In this document: piece by piece, positions 9,855-21,782 of the stretch
Layout of the letters: each line of letters starts with the position of its first letter
Position numbering within the stretch: position 1 is the stretch's first letter
Assembly: GCF_030758455.1 (NCBI RefSeq)
Contig: NZ_CP132353.1
Span: forward strand, 1,116,001-1,180,000
Direction: 5' to 3'
Source of the DNA: Erwinia pyri
Lineage (GTDB): Bacteria; Pseudomonadota; Gammaproteobacteria; Enterobacterales; Enterobacteriaceae
DNA: 64,000 nt
Translations under genes and position numbers: made by a program
Notes under the pieces: generated by a model
Told to the model about the DNA's origin: nothing
The model's input: only the letters and a program-made list of their open reading frames with translations
Database searches by the model: none

Positions 9855-11047
9855 TGCTGGCCTCCTTCGCGGTCTAATGCCTGTAGTAATGTGCCTTTGG
9901 AAATAATCCCGATGTACTGGTTCTCTTCACCGACGATGGGAACGGCACAAGGCGCCTGTGCCACGTGAGAGAGCAGATCGTTCAGCGAGGTATCGCCGGG
10001 CATCGCTACGGGCGCAGGAAGGATAGCGCCATCAAGTCCTTCACCTGAAAGCAGCGCGGCTTTCAGTGAATCAGTGGAAACGATGCCGACAAAACGCTGC
10101 TTCTCCAGGATATAGCCATACTCCCGGTCATCATCCTGCAGCAGTTTCAGGGCTGAACGCGGGCCAAAACCTGGCGTTTTGCGCATCAGCGAGGCAGCAC
10201 CACGACGGGCAATATCTTTCGCGCTGAAGACGTGGCTGATATCCACGCCGCGGAAGAAGGTGCGCACATAGTCATTGGCCGGGTTATTCAGGATTTCATC
10301 AGGCGTACCCACCTGCACCACTTCACCGCCCTGCATAATGGCAATGCGATCGCCAATCCGCATCGCCTCATCCAGATCGTGGGAAATAAAGACGATGGTG
10401 CGCTGGTGGCGAGACTGCAGCTTAACCAGTTCATCCTGCATTTCGGTACGGATTAAAGGATCAAGTGCTGAGAAAGCTTCATCCATCAATAATATGTCCG
10501 GATTTATCGCCAACGCACGGGCTAATCCAACGCGCTGACGCATCCCGCCAGATAATTCATCGGGATAAGCATGGGCATAATTATCCAGGCCAACCTGACG
10601 CAGGGCATCCAGCGCTTTTTCCTGACGCTCCTGCAGCGGAATGCCGGCTAATTCCATCCCGAAGGCGGCATTATTTAATACGGTCATATGCGGCATTAAG
10701 GCAAAGGACTGGAATACCATGCTGATCTTATTTCTGCGCACTTCACGAAGCTCGCTGTCAGATATTTTTGCAATATCGACGCCGTCAATAATGACCTGGC
10801 CTCTGGTAGGTTCTATCAGACGATTGAGAAGGCGAACCATGGTGGATTTCCCTGAGCCGGACAGCCCCATGATCACAAATATCTCGCCTTCTTCAATGGC
10901 CAGACTGGCATCTTTCACGCCAAGAGAAAGCCCTGTTTTCGCAAGTAATGCCTCTTTACTTATCCCTTTTTCAATGTACTTAAAAGCGCGGTCGGGATTT
11001 TCCCCAAATACCTTATATAAATTTTTAACTTCAAGTTTAATTGGCAT
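9851..11047 (-). CDS. proV: betaine ABC transporter ATPase with CBS domains
   Basis: 398 residues. Walker A is GLSGSGKST (61-69), the signature is LSGGMRQR (about 165-172) and Walker B is [14 protein letters not shown]. Two CBS domains fill residues ~280-395; in this family (OpuAA type) they sense ionic strength. It energises ProWX import of glycine betaine and proline betaine. First gene of the operon, preceded by an AT-rich leader. Confidence 0.96.
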   Translation of the reverse strand: MPIKLEVKNLYKVFGENPDRAFKYIEKGISKEALLAKTGLSLGVKDASLAIEEGEIFVIMGLSGSGKSTMVRLLNRLIEPTRGQVIIDGVDIAKISDSELREVRRNKISMVFQSFALMPHMTVLNNAAFGMELAGIPLQERQEKALDALRQVGLDNYAHAYPDELSGGMRQRVGLARALAINPDILLMDEAFSALDPLIRTEMQDELVKLQSRHQRTIVFISHDLDEAMRIGDRIAIMQGGEVVQVGTPDEILNNPANDYVRTFFRGVDISHVFSAKDIARRGAASLMRKTPGFGPRSALKLLQDDDREYGYILEKQRFVGIVSTDSLKAALLSGEGLDGAILPAPVAMPGDTSLNDLLSHVAQAPCAVPIVGEENQYIGIISKGTLLQALDREGGQQ

Positions 11048-11122
11048 GCAATATTTAAATTCCTTGTTCGCGGTTAATTTATTATATTTATTATTTGCCC
11101 TGGTCGAATATTAGCGGCCTAT

Positions 11123-11151
11123 ACCCTCGCACATTTGGCACCCTGAGACAA
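11123..11151 (-). promoter_or_regulatory. putative main proU promoter
   Basis: On the minus strand TTGTCT and GAGGGT are 17 bp apart, placing a start near 11115, about 70 bp before proV. The weak -10 box is typical of osmotically activated promoters. The AT-rich stretch that follows, running into proV, would suit H-NS silencing as known for E. coli proU. Confidence 0.5.
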
Positions 11152-11160
11152 CCCTGAGTG

Positions 11161-11405
11161 GCCGCGATGGGAAATAACAAGTAGACCATCATCTCTAAAA
11201 ATTCCAGTAAGGGTAAGGGATTGCAGGGAATTGAGGCCGGTGAAAAAAAGTGAATATTTCGCCCTCTGTACGCGGGTCAGATGGTGAATATTGCTCTGAA
11301 AGAGGGTGCTTTAGTACAAAATAAAGTGCCGTTAACCCTGATAAATCGGCCGCTGGTTTTTTGTTGAAAGGCTGATTAATAATAAATTAATCGCGGCCGA
11401 CAGGA
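11161..11405. other. proU upstream region, no gene
   Basis: Between the proU promoter and the nrdF terminator I see no ORF. A spaced inverted repeat (TCGGCCGC near 11346 and GCGGCCGA near 11393) encloses an AT-rich loop. The region probably holds upstream control sequence for proU. Confidence 0.4.
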
Positions 11406-11432
11406 GAAAAGGTGGCTGTGCTCAGCAGCCAC
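11406..11432 (-). terminator. terminator of nrdHIEF
   Basis: On the minus strand GTGGCTG / CAGCCAC with a 7-nt loop is followed by CTTTTCTCC, just after the nrdF stop. Confidence 0.75.
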
Positions 11433-11443
11433 TCAACAGAGGA

Positions 11444-14567
<3,124 letters not shown>

Positions 14568-14595
<28 letters not shown>

Positions 14596-14978
14596 AATTG
14601 GGTTACTCCCTGGTAGACGTTATTGATGTCATCGGCGGTGCCCAGCAGCTCAAAGCGGTAGAGGCAGGGCACCTGGCATTTCTGGGCGATGATGCTGCCA
14701 GCCAGACAGTAAGCCTCGCCAAAATTGCGGTTTCCGGCGGCAATAACGCCGCGGATAAGCTGGCGATTACTGACATCATTTAAAAACTGAATGACCTGCC
14801 TGGGCACCGCGCCACGACTGCCGCCGCCGCCATAGCTTGGCACCACCAGGATATAAGGCTCAGCCAGCTGCAAACGCTGGCCGCTATCAAGGGGAATGCG
14901 ACGAGCGGGCAGGCCGGTACGGCTGACAAAGCGATGCGTGTTTTCAGACTGGCTGGAAAAATAGACCAGTGTGGACAT
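14568..14978 (-). CDS. nrdI: flavodoxin-like NrdI, activator of NrdF
   Basis: 136 residues. It begins [17 protein letters not shown], an FMN-phosphate loop, and contains [22 protein letters not shown] and the [13 protein letters not shown] flavin segment. NrdI supplies superoxide to build the Mn(III)2-tyrosyl radical on NrdF. It lies 4 bp after nrdH and overlaps nrdE. Confidence 0.95.
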
Positions 14979-14982
14979 CGGC

Positions 14983-15225
14983 TCAGCTCTGTAATGTGGC
15001 GAGCTGACGAAGCGCAGAGATCTTATCCGGGCGGAAGCCGCTCCAGTGATCTCCTGCCGCCATCACCACCGGAACCTGGCGATAGCCCAGAGATTTCAGC
15101 GTCTCGATTTCACCAGGCTGCTGGTCCAGGTTAATCAACTGGTATTCAAGCCCCTGCTTATCCATCGCGTTTTTTGTCGCATTGCACTGGACACAGTTGT
15201 TCTTGGTGTAAATAATAATGCGCAT
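14983..15225 (-). CDS. nrdH: glutaredoxin-like NrdH, electron donor to NrdEF
   Basis: 80 residues with the redox motif CVQC (residues 11-14) and the family's WSGFRPD segment that binds thioredoxin reductase. I chose the start at 15225 ([11 protein letters not shown]) because AGAGGAAT precedes it and the length fits the family; the open frame extends further upstream without support. First gene of nrdHIEF. Confidence 0.95.
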   Translation of the reverse strand: MRIIIYTKNNCVQCNATKNAMDKQGLEYQLINLDQQPGEIETLKSLGYRQVPVVMAAGDHWSGFRPDKISALRQLATLQS

Positions 15226-15298
15226 GATTCGTATTCCTCTTTGTGGCCGCTTTAACCTGCAATTGGCATGCTTTTTGCTGAGGTTTCGTACCGTCTGA

Positions 15299-15314
15299 AA
15301 ACTATATGTAGTGG
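15299..15314. promoter_or_regulatory. NrdR box 1
   Basis: The 16-mer AAACTATATGTAGTGG matches the NrdR consensus (acaCwAtATaTwGtgt) at nearly all core positions. It is 33 bp from box 2, about three helical turns, the usual paired arrangement. Confidence 0.85.
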
Positions 15315-15331
15315 CGTACTTGATAGTGTAA

Positions 15332-15347
15332 ATACTAGATATAGTGG
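15332..15347. promoter_or_regulatory. NrdR box 2, overlapping the nrdH promoter
   Basis: The 16-mer ATACTAGATATAGTGG matches the NrdR consensus and covers the -10 box and part of the spacer of the promoter at 15332-15360. NrdR loaded with dATP would block this promoter. Confidence 0.85.
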
Positions 15348-15360
15348 TTTTAGAATGCAA
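15332..15360 (-). promoter_or_regulatory. nrdHIEF promoter
   Basis: On the minus strand TTGCAT (15355-15360) and TAGTAT (15332-15337) are separated by 17 bp. Start would be near 15325, 100 bp before nrdH. Confidence 0.65.
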
Positions 15361-15448
15361 CCACACAAGAAAGAGGTTTTTTCGTTTCAGGATGGCGATT
15401 TTCGGCGGAAGCCTTGTCAGGCGGGGAAGAGCAGGGATTCAGGTGGGC

Positions 15449-15483
15449 AAAAAAAAATCCCCACGCCTTGAGGCATGGGGATC
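15449..15483 (-). terminator. terminator of ygaM
   Basis: On the minus strand ATCCCCATGCC TCAA GGCGTGGGGAT is followed by nine T. Strong intrinsic terminator. Confidence 0.9.
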
Positions 15484-15502
15484 GATCTTACGACTGGGAA
15501 AA

Positions 15503-15832
15503 TCAGTAGCGGGAAGCGGTGGTCGTGGCGATTAACGCACCAATAACAATCCCCACGGCGGCACCAATACCTACGCCATGCCATGGGTTATCCCGTACAA
15601 AGGTATCTACCTGGTCGCCAGCATCTTTAGCAACCTGGGTTACCCGGCTCTGACCACCATTCAGTTTTGCGCGCGTTTCTTTAAGCATGGCCTCAGCACG
15701 GGAGCGTGCGCCATCCACTTCGTCTTTGGTTTTGCTACCATAAGATTTCAGCAGATCGTCTAAGGTATCGGCCAGCTGTGAGACATCCTGGTTAATGTCG
15801 ATATCGTCATTATTCTTGGTTCTGTTAAACAT
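15503..15832 (-). CDS. ygaM: DUF883 (ElaB/YqjD/YgaM) membrane-anchored protein
   Basis: 109 residues: an acidic N-terminus, a long amphipathic helix (about residues 15-75) and one C-terminal membrane segment rich in glycine (GVGIGAAVGIVIGALIA). Members of this family (YqjD, ElaB) tie stationary-phase ribosomes to the membrane. Position next to nrdH and ygaC matches E. coli ygaM. Confidence 0.88.
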   Translation of the reverse strand: MFNRTKNNDDIDINQDVSQLADTLDDLLKSYGSKTKDEVDGARSRAEAMLKETRAKLNGGQSRVTQVAKDAGDQVDTFVRDNPWHGVGIGAAVGIVIGALIATTTASRY

Positions 15833-15994
15833 TTTTCTCTCCCTAAGAAATGAAACGTACTATTAACTATAGACTATCTGAGAGTTTTTAAGTGACCCGG
15901 ACCGAAAAGCGGGGCGTTTATGGATTAATCCGAAAGCGCTCTGCGTTCACGCTGTTGTAAGGTTGCAGGGTTGTCACGTTTTAGAGGAATTAGC

Positions 15995-16330
15995 ATGTAT
16001 TTACGCCCTGATGAGGTCGCTCGCGTACTGGAGAGAGCGGGATTTGAGATGGATGCGGTTACGCCAAAGGCCTATGGCTACCGCCGCGGCGAGAACTACG
16101 TTTACGTTAACCGCGAAGCGCGAATGGGACGCACAGCGTTAATTATCCATCCCACGCTGAAAGAGAAAAGCAACAGTTACGCGCATCCAGCGTCTGATAT
16201 GAAAACCTGCGAGCATTACGTACAGTTTCCTATGTACCTGGCAGGGGAGAGTCAGGATCACTATGGCATTCCCCACGGCTTCAGTTCCCGCGTCGCGCTG
16301 GAGCGTTATATTGAGCATATGTTTGACTGA
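15995..16330 (+). CDS. ygaC: DUF2002 protein YgaC
   Basis: 111 residues, starting [20 protein letters not shown] and containing [27 protein letters not shown] as in E. coli YgaC. The function is unknown; the E. coli gene is under Fur control. I chose ATG 15995 because AGAGGA lies 6 bases upstream; a TTG start at 15971 is possible in frame but unsupported. Confidence 0.88.
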   Translation: MYLRPDEVARVLERAGFEMDAVTPKAYGYRRGENYVYVNREARMGRTALIIHPTLKEKSNSYAHPASDMKTCEHYVQFPMYLAGESQDHYGIPHGFSSRVALERYIEHMFD

Positions 16331-16400
16331 TCCCGCCTGTTTTGTGAATTTTCAGCGCAGGCCGCGCTGAAAAAACGCATTCCCCCCACACAGAGTACCG

Positions 16401-16429
16401 TTGCTTTCGTCCTGCAGAATCGGTATAAC
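16401..16429 (+). promoter_or_regulatory. mmuPM promoter
   Basis: TTGCTT (16401-16406) and TATAAC (16424-16429) with a 17-bp spacer form a good sigma-70 promoter. The start, near 16436, is just ahead of the MetJ boxes. Confidence 0.75.
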
Positions 16430-16442
16430 GCTGACCCCATGT

Positions 16443-16466
16443 GGAAGTTTAGACGTCTATACGGAT
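16443..16466. promoter_or_regulatory. MetJ operator (met boxes)
   Basis: A perfect met box AGACGTCT at 16451-16458 is flanked on both sides by degenerate 8-mers (GGAAGTTT and ATACGGAT, each 5 of 8 matching). MetJ with S-adenosylmethionine binds such tandem boxes, so mmuPM should be repressed when methionine is plentiful. Confidence 0.85.
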
Positions 16467-16475
16467 AAATCAGCG

Positions 16476-17894
16476 ATGCAGCAAGAGACCCCCGATACAA
16501 CGCAACAGTTTAAGCGCAGCATGAAAGCCCGCCATCTGGTGATGCTCTCATTAGGCGGCGTGATTGGCACCGGCCTGTTTTTTAATACCGGCTACATCAT
16601 CTCCACTACCGGTGCGGCGGGGACGCTGCTGGCTTATCTGATTGGCGCGCTGGTGGTTTATCTGGTGATGCTCAGCCTGGGCGAGCTGTCGGTAGCCATG
16701 CCTGAAACGGGCGCCTTCCATGTTTATGCCGCACGTTATCTCAGTCCCGCTACCGGCTATACCGTGGCCTGGCTCTACTGGCTGACCTGGACCGTGGCGC
16801 TCGGCTCCAGCCTGACGGCGGCAGGATTTTGTATGCAGTACTGGTTCCCGCACTCGCCCGTCTGGCTCTGGTGTCTGCTGTTCTGCGCGCTGATCTTTCT
16901 GCTGAACGTGGTTTCATCACGCTTCTTTGCGGAGGGGGAGTTCTGGTTTTCGGTGATCAAAGTGGTCACTATCCTGGCCTTTATTATCCTCGGCGGCGGC
17001 GCGGTCTTCGGGTTTATTCCGCTGAAAGATGGCAGCAGCGCGCCGTTCTTTCATAATCTGACCGCATCGGGCTGGTTGCCGCACGGTGGATTGCCAATCC
17101 TGATGACCATGGTTGCGGTCAACTTCGCCTTTTCTGGCACTGAGCTGATTGGCATCGCAGCGGGTGAAACAGAAAATCCCCATAAAGTTCTGCCGCTGGC
17201 GATCCGCACCACCGTTGCCCGGCTGATCATCTTCTTTATTGGCACCGTGCTGATCCTGGCCTGTCTGATCCCGATGGATCAGGCGGGGATCGTCAAAAGC
17301 CCGTTCGTGCTGGTGTTTGAAAAGATCGGCATTCCTTACGCTGCGGACATTTTCAATTTTGTGATCCTTACGGCGATCCTTTCAGCAGCCAATTCCGGCC
17401 TGTATGCATCGGGAAGAATGCTCTGGTCGCTCTCCAATCAGCAGACGCTGCCCGCATGCTTTGCCAGACTGACGCGGCGGGGCATCCCGTTAACGGCGAT
17501 TTCAGTGAGTATGCTGGGCGGCCTGCTGGCGCTCTTTTCCAGCGTGATCGCGCCTGATACCGTTTTTGTGGCGCTCTCTGCCATCTCCGGTTTTGCCGTG
17601 GTGGCGGTCTGGCTGAGCATCTGTGCTTCCCACTTCTTTTTCCGCCGTGCTCATCTTAAGGCGGGAAAACCGCTGTCCGACCTGAAGTATCGCGCTCCCT
17701 GGTATCCGGTAACGCCAGTGCTGGGCTTCCTGCTCTGTCTGTTGGCCTGCGTTGGCTTAGCTTTCGATGCAGAGCAGCGCATCGCGTTGTATTGCGGCCT
17801 GCCTTTTGTCGCCTTGTGCTACGTGGCCTATTATCTGACTCAGAGCGTAAAAAAACGTGAACTGGCAAAGGAGAGTCTACATGCCGCTGAATAA
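16476..17894 (+). CDS. mmuP: S-methylmethionine permease
   Basis: 472 residues with about 12 membrane segments, an amino-acid permease of the APC family. The N-terminal [26 protein letters not shown] is a near-identical match to MmuP. It imports plant-derived S-methylmethionine, which suits a plant-associated lifestyle. ATG 16476 gives the MmuP-like N-terminus; the open frame before it includes the promoter. It overlaps mmuM by 14 bases. Confidence 0.95.
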   Translation: MQQETPDTTQQFKRSMKARHLVMLSLGGVIGTGLFFNTGYIISTTGAAGTLLAYLIGALVVYLVMLSLGELSVAMPETGAFHVYAARYLSPATGYTVAWLYWLTWTVALGSSLTAAGFCMQYWFPHSPVWLWCLLFCALIFLLNVVSSRFFAEGEFWFSVIKVVTILAFIILGGGAVFGFIPLKDGSSAPFFHNLTASGWLPHGGLPILMTMVAVNFAFSGTELIGIAAGETENPHKVLPLAIRTTVARLIIFFIGTVLILACLIPMDQAGIVKSPFVLVFEKIGIPYAADIFNFVILTAILSAANSGLYASGRMLWSLSNQQTLPACFARLTRRGIPLTAISVSMLGGLLALFSSVIAPDTVFVALSAISGFAVVAVWLSICASHFFFRRAHLKAGKPLSDLKYRAPWYPVTPVLGFLLCLLACVGLAFDAEQRIALYCGLPFVALCYVAYYLTQSVKKRELAKESLHAAE

Positions 17895-18816
17895 TCACAC
17901 CGTGAAACAGCTGGTGGCTGCGGGGCTGGTTCTGGATGGCGCGATGGCGACCGAACTGGAAGCGCGCGGCTGCGATCTGACCGATTCACTCTGGTCGGCA
18001 AAAGTGCTGATTGAAAATCCTGAGCTTATTTATCAGGTGCACTACGACTATTACCTCGCCGGGGCGCAGGTAGCCATCACGGCCAGCTATCAGGCCACGC
18101 CGCAGGGCTTTGCAAAACGTGGGCTGACGGCAGCAGAGTCGCTGGCGCTGATTACCAGAAGCGTCGAGCTGGCAAGCCGCGCAAGGCGTGATTATCTCTC
18201 CGTGGCGCCGGAAGCAGGCAAGCTGCTGGTTGCGGGCTCGGTGGGACCTTATGGCGCCTTCCTTGCCGACGGTTCTGAATACCGCGGCGACTACTCGTTA
18301 CCGCAGGCGGAGATGATGGATTTCCACCGGCCGCGCGTTCGTGCGCTGGTTAAAGCCGGGGCGGATATCCTTGCCTGTGAAACGCTGCCTTCTTTCCGGG
18401 AGATTCAGGCGCTGGTGGCCCTGCTGGCAGAGTTCCCTGAAACGCCAGCCTGGTTCTCCTTTACCCTGCGTGACAGTGAGCACCTCAGCGACGGCACGCC
18501 TTTAACAGAGGTTGTTGCCCTGCTGGAAAACTGCCCGCAGGCAGTGGCGCTGGGGCTGAACTGCATCGCGCTGGAGCAGGTCACTGCTGCTCTGCAAACG
18601 CTCTCGCGGCTGACGGCTAAACCGCTGGTGGTTTATCCTAATTCCGGCGAGCAGTATGATGCGGTCAGCAAAAGCTGGCATAGTGATGCCTCTGGCTGCA
18701 CGCTGAGTGATAATCTCGCTGCCTGGCAGGCTGCCGGCGCAAAACTGATTGGCGGCTGCTGCCGGACAACGCCTGCGGATATTGCGGTCATCGCGCAACG
18801 CTGCCATTCACGATAA
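17881..18816 (+). CDS. mmuM: homocysteine S-methyltransferase
   Basis: 311 residues. It has the zinc-dependent homocysteine methyltransferase fold, with zinc ligands in ALGLNC and the C-terminal IGGCCRTTP. It transfers a methyl group from S-methylmethionine to homocysteine, giving two methionines. AAAGGAGAG precedes ATG 17881, inside the end of mmuP, so the two are coupled. Confidence 0.95.
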   Translation: MPLNNHTVKQLVAAGLVLDGAMATELEARGCDLTDSLWSAKVLIENPELIYQVHYDYYLAGAQVAITASYQATPQGFAKRGLTAAESLALITRSVELASRARRDYLSVAPEAGKLLVAGSVGPYGAFLADGSEYRGDYSLPQAEMMDFHRPRVRALVKAGADILACETLPSFREIQALVALLAEFPETPAWFSFTLRDSEHLSDGTPLTEVVALLENCPQAVALGLNCIALEQVTAALQTLSRLTAKPLVVYPNSGEQYDAVSKSWHSDASGCTLSDNLAAWQAAGAKLIGGCCRTTPADIAVIAQRCHSR

Positions 18817-18836
18817 CCTGCTGACAATTTGTCTTA

Positions 18837-18861
18837 TTACGCCCGTATTTTTCGGGCGTAA
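18837..18861 (+). terminator. hairpin after mmuM
   Basis: TTACGCCCG and CGGGCGTAA form a 9-bp stem with a 7-nt T-rich loop 20 bases after the mmuM stop. No T tract follows, so termination strength is uncertain. Confidence 0.5.
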
Positions 18862-18924
18862 CAGATGAAAACCGGTCACACTCCGCTTAGACTATTCTGA
18901 ATATTTGAATGAGCAGGAAGGCTA

Positions 18925-19344
18925 ATGAAAAAGCTGTTACTGGCGCTGGCTTCAGCGTGGTTATTAAGCGGTTGCGCGACAATTGTGGGCGATCAGTCGC
19001 AGGATATCTCGATCCAGACCTGGCCTCAGGGGGTCAGATTTGTGGTTCAGGACGAAACGGGACGAGCCGTGGCGGAAGGTTTCACACCAAAAACGGTTTC
19101 GCTGCTGAAGTCTGACGGCACTTATCTGGGCAAAAAGAAGTATACGTTGCAGCTGGAGCGCGCCGGTTATGTGCCTCAGACCATCCCTCTGGAAGAGAGA
19201 GCCAACCTCTGGTATATCCTGGGCAATATTCCGCTTGGCGGCATTCCCGGCTGGCTGATTGTCGATCCGTTTAACGGCGGCATGTACAACATCCATCCGG
19301 AAAAAGTGCAGACTATTATGAATCCGGTCGGCGCGCGCGGTTAA
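18925..19344 (+). CDS. putative lipoprotein of unknown function
   Basis: 139 residues. It opens with a lipoprotein signal (MKKLLLALASAWLLSGCATI), with the lipidated cysteine at 17. The mature part starts VGDQSQDISIQTWPQGVRFVV, predicted mainly beta, and ends with GWLIVDPFNGGMYNIHPEKV. That closing pattern is seen in other small enterobacterial lipoproteins with a PEGA-like fold; this assignment is tentative. AGGAAGG precedes the ATG. It stands alone between mmuM and convergent speG. Confidence 0.75.
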   Translation: MKKLLLALASAWLLSGCATIVGDQSQDISIQTWPQGVRFVVQDETGRAVAEGFTPKTVSLLKSDGTYLGKKKYTLQLERAGYVPQTIPLEERANLWYILGNIPLGGIPGWLIVDPFNGGMYNIHPEKVQTIMNPVGARG

Positions 19345-19357
19345 TCACGAAAACTGG

Positions 19358-19924
19358 CTATTGAGCGGTAGGCTTCACCATCGTGTGGGGCGGTTTGTTC
19401 ATAGCCAGATATTGATGCTGGAAAATACACATGCGGATGGTGTTGCGGTATTCGCCATTGATAAAGAACTCGTGGATCAGCTCCCCTTCAATCTCAAATC
19501 CCAGCTTGGTGTAGATGTGGATCGCCTTCGCATTTTCTTTGTCGACAATCAGATAGAGCTTGTAGAGATTAAGCACCGAAAAGCCATATTCCATCGCCAG
19601 CTTCGCCGCCTTGCTTGCCAGCCCTTTGCCCTGATGGTTGGGAGCGATGATAATCTGAAATTCCGCACGCCGGTGAATATGGTTGATCTCAACCAGCTCC
19701 ACCAGACCCGCATTAGCGCCGTCATGTTCAACTACAAACCGGCGTTCGCTCTGATCGTGAATATGCTTGTCATAGAGGTCAGAAAGCTCCACAAAGGCTT
19801 CGTACGGCTCTTCAAACCAGTAGCGCATCACGCTGGCATTATTATCAAGCTGGTGAACAAAACGTAAATCTTCGCGTTCAAGCGGACGAAGCTTCAGGCC
19901 GTCTCCGGCGGGCATGGCAGACAT
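19358..19924 (-). CDS. speG: spermidine N1-acetyltransferase
   Basis: 188 residues (186 in E. coli), almost colinear with SpeG. The GNAT acetyl-CoA loop is [18 protein letters not shown], and [16 protein letters not shown] polyamine contacts are conserved. It acetylates spermidine and spermine and so prevents their toxicity at low temperature or in stationary phase. AAGGAAT lies upstream of the ATG at 19924. In E. coli speG lies elsewhere, so the location differs. Confidence 0.93.
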   Translation of the reverse strand: MSAMPAGDGLKLRPLEREDLRFVHQLDNNASVMRYWFEEPYEAFVELSDLYDKHIHDQSERRFVVEHDGANAGLVELVEINHIHRRAEFQIIIAPNHQGKGLASKAAKLAMEYGFSVLNLYKLYLIVDKENAKAIHIYTKLGFEIEGELIHEFFINGEYRNTIRMCIFQHQYLAMNKPPHTMVKPTAQ

Positions 19925-20010
19925 AAAAATTCCTTTTAGCAGGGCAAAATTGCCACGGGAAGTATACGTCTCGGGAGAGGGAATGGCACGATGGAAAAGG
20001 AGTAAAGCGC

Positions 20011-20040
20011 AACGCCAGCGCGGTAATAGCCGCTGGCGTT
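20011..20040 (-). terminator. hairpin after tsx
   Basis: A perfect 10-bp stem (AACGCCAGCG / CGCTGGCGTT) with a 10-nt loop lies 19 bases beyond the tsx stop on the minus strand. The following bases are only moderately T-rich. Confidence 0.6.
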
Positions 20041-20058
20041 GATGAGGCGTTTAACCTG

Positions 20059-20925
20059 TCAGAAGTTGTATCCCACCACCAGGTAGTAACCCCAGCCGGT
20101 AGATTTTACTTCAAACGGACCCTTGCCGAAGTTCAGCTCCTGGCCATCAGCCCACTGTCCGCCGTTATGGAAGTAACGTGCCACCACCGAGTAGTGCCAG
20201 TGGTCGTAACCCAGCGAGAGGATGTGGCTGGAAGCGATAGAGTTGCTGGTACGGGAAGAGCCGCCCTCATCGCGCAGATCGGAACCCCAGTCGAAGTTGG
20301 TGAAACCAACGTAGCCCAGGTTACCGCCCCAGAGCTGGGTGATTGGAACGAAGTATTTCACCTTAAAGCGGTAGCCGTCCCAGCTGTTCTCGTTCGCCGC
20401 ACCGTAGTTTTCCCACTGGTACTTGGCATAAACGTTCAGTGACAGGCCGATATCTGAATGGGTATCGATATCCGTACCCAGACCCATATACCAGGTATTC
20501 TGGCGGTTATCGCTGTTACGGCCCATATCGTAGATATAGTTGTTGGCGAAGTACCACTCTTTGAACGGCCCGAAGCTCAGATCGGTATTCGTCAGCTTAT
20601 CAATGGAGAAGCGCGGTTCAATCTCCATAAACAGCGGCGAGCCGTGGTCAAAAATACCGTTAGCATTGGAGTTGCCCACGCCGAAAAAGTTGGTGGCATC
20701 CAGGTAGCCGTAGAAATCGAACCAGTCCTTTTTGGCAAAGGCTTCATATTCCAGGTAGACGTCATTATTGAACTGCGGTCCGAAACGGGTGTGATAGCTT
20801 CCCACCACGTTGACGCTCTGATGCCACCAGTCGGAAACGTATTCCGGCGATGCGGTCGCAGCAGTTGAAGAGGCACTATAAGAAAGCGCAGCCAGGGCGC
20901 CAGCCATCAGAATTTTATATTTCAT
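20059..20925 (-). CDS. tsx: nucleoside-specific outer-membrane channel Tsx
   Basis: 288 residues (294 in E. coli). A signal peptide is followed by [25 protein letters not shown], typical of Tsx, and the C-terminus ends [10 protein letters not shown] with the terminal phenylalanine needed for outer-membrane assembly. It is a 12-stranded barrel for nucleosides and deoxynucleosides. It is a single-gene unit with a long upstream region holding CRP-like sites. Confidence 0.95.
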   Translation of the reverse strand: MKYKILMAGALAALSYSASSTAATASPEYVSDWWHQSVNVVGSYHTRFGPQFNNDVYLEYEAFAKKDWFDFYGYLDATNFFGVGNSNANGIFDHGSPLFMEIEPRFSIDKLTNTDLSFGPFKEWYFANNYIYDMGRNSDNRQNTWYMGLGTDIDTHSDIGLSLNVYAKYQWENYGAANENSWDGYRFKVKYFVPITQLWGGNLGYVGFTNFDWGSDLRDEGGSSRTSNSIASSHILSLGYDHWHYSVVARYFHNGGQWADGQELNFGKGPFEVKSTGWGYYLVVGYNF

Positions 20926-21002
20926 TATATTACCACATGCTTAATGACCATTTTCTGCAGCCACTGCGATGGTCTTGTTAAGTCGTCAACAGGAGAGAGA
21001 AG

Positions 21003-21018
21003 GGTGACTGTTTACACA
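21003..21018. promoter_or_regulatory. promoter-proximal CRP-like site of tsx
   Basis: On the minus strand TGTGT-AAACAG-TCACC matches the CRP core at eight of ten positions, about 85 bp before the tsx start. Confidence 0.45.
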
Positions 21019-21075
21019 GCATAAAACACCCACGCCGAATGCTGCGGCAGTGTGCCGCTATCCGCGCTTAAGGAA

Positions 21076-21091
21076 ATAGAGTTAGCTCACA
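21076..21091. promoter_or_regulatory. weaker CRP-like site upstream of tsx
   Basis: Only the right half (TCACA) is perfect; the left half matches two of five. Its centre is 52 bp from that of the strong site. Confidence 0.4.
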
Positions 21092-21127
21092 CTTGTCAAA
21101 CCTTGTTTCATTTCACTTTAATTAAAG

Positions 21128-21143
21128 TGTGATATGAATCACA
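21128..21143. promoter_or_regulatory. CRP site, perfect consensus core
   Basis: TGTGATATGAATCACA matches TGTGA-N6-TCACA at all ten positions. It is about 200 bp upstream of tsx. A weaker site at 21076-21091 is 52 bp closer to the gene, a spacing like that of CytR/CRP-controlled promoters of the deo/tsx regulon. Confidence 0.85.
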
Positions 21144-21427
21144 AAATCCCTGAACAGAGAGCTGCACAGCCTGGAAGGGCAACAGAAGTGCTTTTCAGCA
21201 ACAGGAAATCGTTTGCCTGGCATAAATCGGTGCGGCCGGAACCGGAGCGATGAAATTATGTGCACAGAGAGAATGATTTGGGGGGATTTTAAAATAAGGA
21301 AAACTTATGGATTAACGGCTGAAAACGCCATTCAGAGGGGTTAACAGGTGCGCTCTGAGCAGAAAGGGAAAGCGTTACAGGAAGAGTGAAAACTATTTTC
21401 CCGGCAGAAGAGTGCTGCCGGGACAGG

Positions 21428-21655
21428 TTACTTAACCGCCTTGCGGTACAACGCCCATTCCTCCATCCGTTCGCCACTCGGCAAGGTGCAGTAACTGCTG
21501 GTCCCGACTTCGGTCTGAACGCTGTCCAGTTTGCCACCTTGCTTCTGACAGTAGACGGAAGCGGGATTGGCCATGCCAGTTTCAGGCTTAGCAGGTTGCC
21601 TGGAGGCGCAGGCGGTAACGGCCATCGTAACGATAAGTAGTGGGAAAATTTTCAT
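21428..21655 (-). CDS. small DUF333 lipoprotein
   Basis: 75 residues. A lipoprotein signal (MKIFPLLIVTMAVTACAS, cysteine at about 16) is followed by NPASVYCQKQGGKLDSV and CTLPSGERMEEWALYR, the hallmark of the DUF333 'putative hemolysin' family of secreted or envelope proteins. GAAGGAG precedes the start at 21655. The function is unknown. Confidence 0.85.
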   Translation of the reverse strand: MKIFPLLIVTMAVTACASRQPAKPETGMANPASVYCQKQGGKLDSVQTEVGTSSYCTLPSGERMEEWALYRKAVK

Positions 21656-21782
21656 ACAGGCTCCTTCAGCTGAAAAAAACAATTTTAGCAGCTTGTTGCC
21701 AGAACACTTTTAGCCTGCATCAAACCAGAAGAGCGACTGCCCGCTTTACCACAGAGAAGCAACTGCGGAAGAGGCGCCAGCC

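Larger units (their letters stand above)
20926..21427. other. tsx control region, about 500 bp, no gene
   Basis: It holds the CRP-like sites listed separately and a CytR-like half-site GTTTCATT at 21105-21112 (consensus GTTGCATT). I could not fix the tsx promoter boxes with confidence. No coding frame with a ribosome site is seen. Confidence 0.55.
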
